A program made the translations under genes and the position numbers. The notes below the pieces were generated by a model. It saw only the letters and a program-made list of their open reading frames with translations, was not told the DNA's origin and made no database searches. A stretch of 7,777 nucleotides of DNA from Bacteroidales bacterium (GTDB lineage: Bacteria; Bacteroidota; Bacteroidia; Bacteroidales; B39-G9), in the NCBI GenBank assembly GCA_023145555.1, contig JAGLDO010000019.1, positions 1 to 7,777 of the forward strand. The letters run 5' to 3'. Shown here piece by piece: positions 4,549 through 7,777 of the stretch (positions are counted from its first letter, which is position 1; each line of letters begins with the position of its first letter).

Positions 4549-6360
4549 TTAAAACATTCCACCATTTTGGTAAATTTCCATTTGAACTTCAGAAAATTTC
4601 TCAGCATGAACAATATTATCATTTTTCAAGTTTGTTACTTCACCGGTCTCAAAATTAATCCTAATTTTATCGCCATCAGATAGTTTCAAATCATCGACAG
4701 ATTTATAAGTTAAGATAGGAAATGCTGCGTTAATTGCATTACGCTCGTAAATAGCCCCGAAAGATTCGGCTAAAATTGCTTGAATCCCTAATGCTTTGAA
4801 GCAATCAACAGCTTGTTGACGAGAACTTCCGCTACCAAAATTCTTTTGAACAACTACAATATCACCCTCTTTTGCTTTTTTTGCAAAGTCTTTATACCCT
4901 TCAAGGTTATCAAAAGTATATTGTCCCATTTCATTTATATCTGTAATTGAAAGATATCTGTTATGAAAAATCATATCTGTATCAATATTATCTTCCTTAA
5001 TATACCATACTCTACCTTCAACAACATTTGCTTTTTTAATTAATTGAGTTTTTTCTTTTTTAACTTTCTCAATTTTTTCAACCTTTTCATTAATAGTAAA
5101 AGTAACCGGTTTATCAGGAATATGTTTATAATCAACAATACATCCTGCAACAGCCGAAGCAGCTGTAGATGCAGGAGAAGCTAAGAAAACATCGCCCTTT
5201 CCTTGTTTACCGGGGAAATTACGATTTCCTGTACTAATAGTTACTTCACCGGCACCATTTTGCCCAACTTGTCCGGCTGCACAACCTGCACAACCTGCAT
5301 TTGAAACCAATGCACCTGCATCTTTAAATATTTTTATTATTCCTTCTGACAAACATTGATTCCAAACTTCATTGGTTGCAGGCACAATTTTTAGCACAAC
5401 ACCTGGGGCAACTTTTTTATTTTTCAATATTTTAGCAGCTTCTCTCATATCTTCCATCCTGCCATTTGTACAACTTCCAATAAATGCAGAATCAATCTTC
5501 GTTTGCTTAATTTTATCTATCTCAACTGTGTCGTGTGGCTTACCAGGACGAGATATTCTTTGTGTAAATTTACTCAAATCAATATCATATTTTTTCTCAT
5601 AAACAGCATCCTTATCAGCTTCTACTAATTCAATTTTTTTACCTGAGCGTTGCTCACTATATTCTAAAACTTTATTATTTGGAGTAAATAAAATAATTAT
5701 TGCACCCATCTCTGTAGCCATAGACGATATAGTAATTCTCTCATCTAAAGTAAATTTATCAACCTCATCGCCATAAATTTCAATTGATTGTCCAAGCAAG
5801 GTATTTGCACCAAAAATTGACAATAAATTTAAAGCAATATCTTTTGCAAAAACATTTTCCGGTCGTTTACCCGTTAAATTAATTTTTACAGACGAAGGGA
5901 CTTTAAACCATACCTTCCCCCTACTCCACGAAACTGCTATATCCTTATCGCCCATTCCCTGACCAAATGCTCCAACAGCGCCAAGAATATTAGCATGAGA
6001 ATCAGTAGTAATTGATGTTGATCCTGAAAAAACCATACCTTCATGAATTAAAGTATGAGTACCAATACCGTTATCAATATCATAAACCTTAATACCATGT
6101 TCTCGTGCAAATATTCTGCAAATTTGTTGGTTTACTGCATATTTTTGGTCTGAACCTGTTGGATTACAATCGAATGTAAAAAATGTTTTGTCTTTATCTG
6201 CTATAGATAAATTATTATCTCTAATATTTTTCACTACATTTGCCCCGCCAAAGTCACGAGCAGCTCTAATGTCAATATCAATATCAATGATATCTCCAGG
6301 TTTAACAACATCTTGTTTTGAATGATTTGCTAAAATTTTTTCTATTAATGTCATTTCCAT
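4549..6360 (-). CDS. Divergent aconitase-superfamily hydro-lyase, fused large and small subunits (603 aa)
   Basis: This is a second isomerase of the superfamily, only distantly similar to its neighbour. I start it at ATG 6358-6360 (MEMTLIEKILA); another ATG lies two codons on, and the upstream in-frame TTG at 6379-6381 would add an unlikely leader. The large domain (about 1-420) keeps the three cluster cysteines (C297 in GSCTNGR, C357 and C360 in GCAGC), H102 in GIGTHT and D120-S121-H122. A charged Lys/Glu linker (about 423-445) leads to the small domain (about 449-603), with NIDTDMIF, the loop RYLSITD and GSGSSRQQ (S512, S513, R514). Odd residues: D64-C65 replaces the family's Asp-His, K385 in NRNFPGK replaces the usual second Arg, and Gln follows SSR where Glu is usual. 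The YLSI loop is neither YLRT (homoaconitase) nor YLVY (isopropylmalate isomerase). Substrate is unknown. Confidence 0.85.
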   Translation of the reverse strand: MEMTLIEKILANHSKQDVVKPGDIIDIDIDIRAARDFGGANVVKNIRDNNLSIADKDKTFFTFDCNPTGSDQKYAVNQQICRIFAREHGIKVYDIDNGIGTHTLIHEGMVFSGSTSITTDSHANILGAVGAFGQGMGDKDIAVSWSRGKVWFKVPSSVKINLTGKRPENVFAKDIALNLLSIFGANTLLGQSIEIYGDEVDKFTLDERITISSMATEMGAIIILFTPNNKVLEYSEQRSGKKIELVEADKDAVYEKKYDIDLSKFTQRISRPGKPHDTVEIDKIKQTKIDSAFIGSCTNGRMEDMREAAKILKNKKVAPGVVLKIVPATNEVWNQCLSEGIIKIFKDAGALVSNAGCAGCAAGQVGQNGAGEVTISTGNRNFPGKQGKGDVFLASPASTAASAVAGCIVDYKHIPDKPVTFTINEKVEKIEKVKKEKTQLIKKANVVEGRVWYIKEDNIDTDMIFHNRYLSITDINEMGQYTFDNLEGYKDFAKKAKEGDIVVVQKNFGSGSSRQQAVDCFKALGIQAILAESFGAIYERNAINAAFPILTYKSVDDLKLSDGDKIRINFETGEVTNLKNDNIVHAEKFSEVQMEIYQNGGMF

Positions 6361-6700
6361 AATTATATTTTTAAGTTTCAATAATTTAAAATTTATACTT
6401 CAAATAAACATTATTTTTAATTCTTTTACAACAAAAAGCACTCAAATTTTCAACATCAAAATTTCAACATAACACATTGATTATAAAACAATTCACTTCC
6501 GAATTCTAATAAAAATGTTAAAAAACAATCAATAAAAAGCACAAATATTTCAATTTTATAAGCAAGTTATTTTTATAATCTAATTAGTTTAATTTAAAAG
6601 ACTTAGTAGTTTGTTATTTTTTTTCTAAAATTATAGATAAAACAATAAAAAAAATTATCTTGCAAATTGATTATTATTAAATAAAAAATAGAATAAAATC
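6361..6700. other. Divergent intergenic region between isomerase and ROK genes
   Basis: These 340 bases are very AT-rich and hold no gene I can support. They must contain promoters for both flanking genes, which face away from each other, but no exact TAnnTTTG is present in either orientation. The nearest is CAAATAAA at 6401-6408 (minus strand TTTATTTG, one mismatch), about 40 bases before the isomerase start. A 14-bp tandem duplication lies at 6443-6470. I see no riboswitch-like or terminator hairpin. Confidence 0.5.
6443..6470. repeat. 14-bp tandem duplication upstream of the isomerase gene
   Basis: CAAATTTTCAACAT (6443-6456) is followed directly by CAAAATTTCAACAT (6457-6470), with 13 of 14 bases identical. 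It starts 83 bases upstream of the isomerase start codon and lies 230 bases before the ROK gene. It could be a doubled regulator site or just a slippage product. Confidence 0.6.
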
Positions 6701-7660
6701 ATGAGAGAAGTAGCCTTAGGTATAGATATTGGTGGAACAAATACAGCTTTTGGATTTGTTGATAGAAAAGGAAATTGTTTATATGAAGATACTATAGTTA
6801 CACAAACTCATGAAGACGTTGATTTATTTGTTAAGGAAATATATGACAAAGTTCAAAAATCAATAAAAAAATTAGACGATATAAAATTAATAGGCATTGG
6901 AGTTGGAGCTCCTAACGGGAATTTTTATACCGGTGCAATTGAAGACGCTCCCAATTTGAGATGGAAAGGTGTAATTCCTTTTTCCGATATATTCAAAAAA
7001 TATTTTAATCTTCCGGTATTCCTCACAAATGATGCTAATGCTGCAGCAATAGGTGAAATGATTTACGGTGGTGCAAAAGGCATGAAAAATTTTATTGTTG
7101 TTACTTTAGGAACAGGTTTAGGAAGTGGATTTGTTGTTAACGGAGAATTACTATATGGACACGATGGCTTTGCAGGTGAAATGGGTCATATTATAGTTAC
7201 TCCGGATGGTCGTCAATGTGCTTGTGGCAGAAAAGGTTGTCTTGAAACTTATGTTTCAGCTACTGGAGTTAAGCGCTCTGTTTATAAATTATTAGCCGAC
7301 AATCTTGAAGAAAGCGAATTAAGAAATATTCCTTTTAATGATTTAACAGCAAAAATGGTAGCCGATGCAGCAAACCGTGGCGATAAAATAGCACTTAAGA
7401 CTTTTGAACATACCGGCAGAATGCTTGGAGAAGTTTTGGCAAATACGGTTGCAATAACCAGCCCTGAGGCTATTTTTCTTTTTGGTGGTTTGGCAAAATC
7501 CGGCGACCTGATTTTTAAACCCACCAAATATCACTTAGAAAAAAATCTATTAAATATTTATAAAAATAAAATTAAAATTTTGCCTTCCGGTTTAGATGAC
7601 AATGCAGCCATTCTCGGCTCAAGCGCTTTAGTTTGGAAAGAGCACGATAGAAAAAGTTAG
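6701..7660 (+). CDS. ROK-family sugar kinase (glucokinase-like)
   Basis: This is a cytoplasmic ATP-dependent hexose kinase of the ROK family, most likely phosphorylating glucose or an amino sugar at O6. The 319 residues match ROK kinases and leave no room for the N-terminal helix-turn-helix of ROK repressors such as NagC or XylR, so it is an enzyme. Seen in order: phosphate-1 motif DIGGTN (9-14), APN (83-85), catalytic D111 in LTNDANAAA, GTGLGSG (137-143), sugar-binding E160 and H163 in GEMGH, the zinc site H163, C173, C175 and C180 in QCACGRKGCLE, and E182. LFGGLAKSG (260-268) is the late adenosine-side motif. All catalytic residues are intact. It is divergent from the isomerase genes and has no operon partner in the window. 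The ATG is preceded by AT-rich sequence without a Shine-Dalgarno. Glucose versus N-acetylglucosamine or mannose cannot be decided from these motifs. Confidence 0.92.
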   Translation: MREVALGIDIGGTNTAFGFVDRKGNCLYEDTIVTQTHEDVDLFVKEIYDKVQKSIKKLDDIKLIGIGVGAPNGNFYTGAIEDAPNLRWKGVIPFSDIFKKYFNLPVFLTNDANAAAIGEMIYGGAKGMKNFIVVTLGTGLGSGFVVNGELLYGHDGFAGEMGHIIVTPDGRQCACGRKGCLETYVSATGVKRSVYKLLADNLEESELRNIPFNDLTAKMVADAANRGDKIALKTFEHTGRMLGEVLANTVAITSPEAIFLFGGLAKSGDLIFKPTKYHLEKNLLNIYKNKIKILPSGLDDNAAILGSSALVWKEHDRKS

Positions 7661-7777
7661 CAAAAAATAAGAAAATTCTCCCTAAGATATAATTAGGTGA
7701 AAGTGGAATAAAATCTAATTTCTAAATCATTTATAATTTTTTTATCTTTTTAGTTTATTCATCTGTCGTTCATTAAT

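Noticed and set aside
5372..5602. 76-codon open frame opposite the 603-aa isomerase gene
   Set aside because: Antisense shadow of conserved isomerase motifs (GSCTNGR region); hydrophobic stretches come from complementing the coding strand.
6361..6381. TTG start adding MKLKNII to the 603-aa isomerase
   Set aside because: ATG codons at 6358-6360 and 6352-6354 align with the usual family N-terminus; the TTG leader has no support.
7282..7534. Two overlapping open frames of 81 and 63 codons opposite the ROK gene
   Set aside because: Both are antisense to intact ROK coding sequence, with no start signal or family match.
7677..7699. CCTAA-TTAGG inverted repeat after the ROK gene as a terminator
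   Set aside because: The stem is only 5 bp and no T-run follows it; too weak to call.

Overview
The window is AT-rich, and its start codons lack Shine-Dalgarno sequences. Octamers of the form TAnnTTTG lie just upstream of both tRNA genes and of mtaB. This is the Bacteroidota -7 promoter signature, so I infer a Bacteroidota chromosome, probably from the Bacteroidales and relatives. All full-length proteins are housekeeping or metabolic. I see no phage, conjugative, CRISPR or toxin-antitoxin gene.

Layout. Bases 1-393 hold the decayed 3' part of a membrane-protein gene that resembles a TauE/SafE (TSUP) permease. A tRNA with anticodon CAU follows at 505-581, with its own promoter element and a strong terminator. 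mtaB (734-2011, +) encodes the tRNA t6A37 methylthiotransferase. It converges on a tRNA-Arg(UCU) gene (2089-2162, -), and a 16-bp perfect hairpin separates the two. On the minus strand come two different aconitase-superfamily proteins at 4549-6360 and 2227-4008. Each fuses the large [4Fe-4S] subunit to the small swivel subunit. About 540 bp separates them, and this gap contains a dead four-helix-bundle (23S intervening-sequence-protein type) gene bracketed by inverted heptamer repeats. A 340-bp divergent intergenic region with a 14-bp tandem duplication leads to a ROK-family sugar kinase (6701-7660, +).

How the genes fit together. The two fused isomerases probably act on different 2- or 3-hydroxy di- or tricarboxylates, in an aconitase, isopropylmalate or citramalate isomerase type of step. 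Nothing in the window fixes the substrates, because no isopropylmalate synthase or dehydrogenase gene is present. mtaB and the two tRNA genes share a translation theme but are separate transcription units. The ROK kinase phosphorylates a hexose, most likely glucose or an amino sugar.

Points most worth a second look: the altered active site of the 4549-6360 isomerase (Asp-Cys where the family has Asp-His, Lys for a substrate-binding Arg, Gln after SSR); the four-helix-bundle gene, which keeps its full reading frame apart from two stop codons; and the inverted heptamer-repeat ends that make this gene look like an inserted unit. I did not find a clearly new multi-gene system here.
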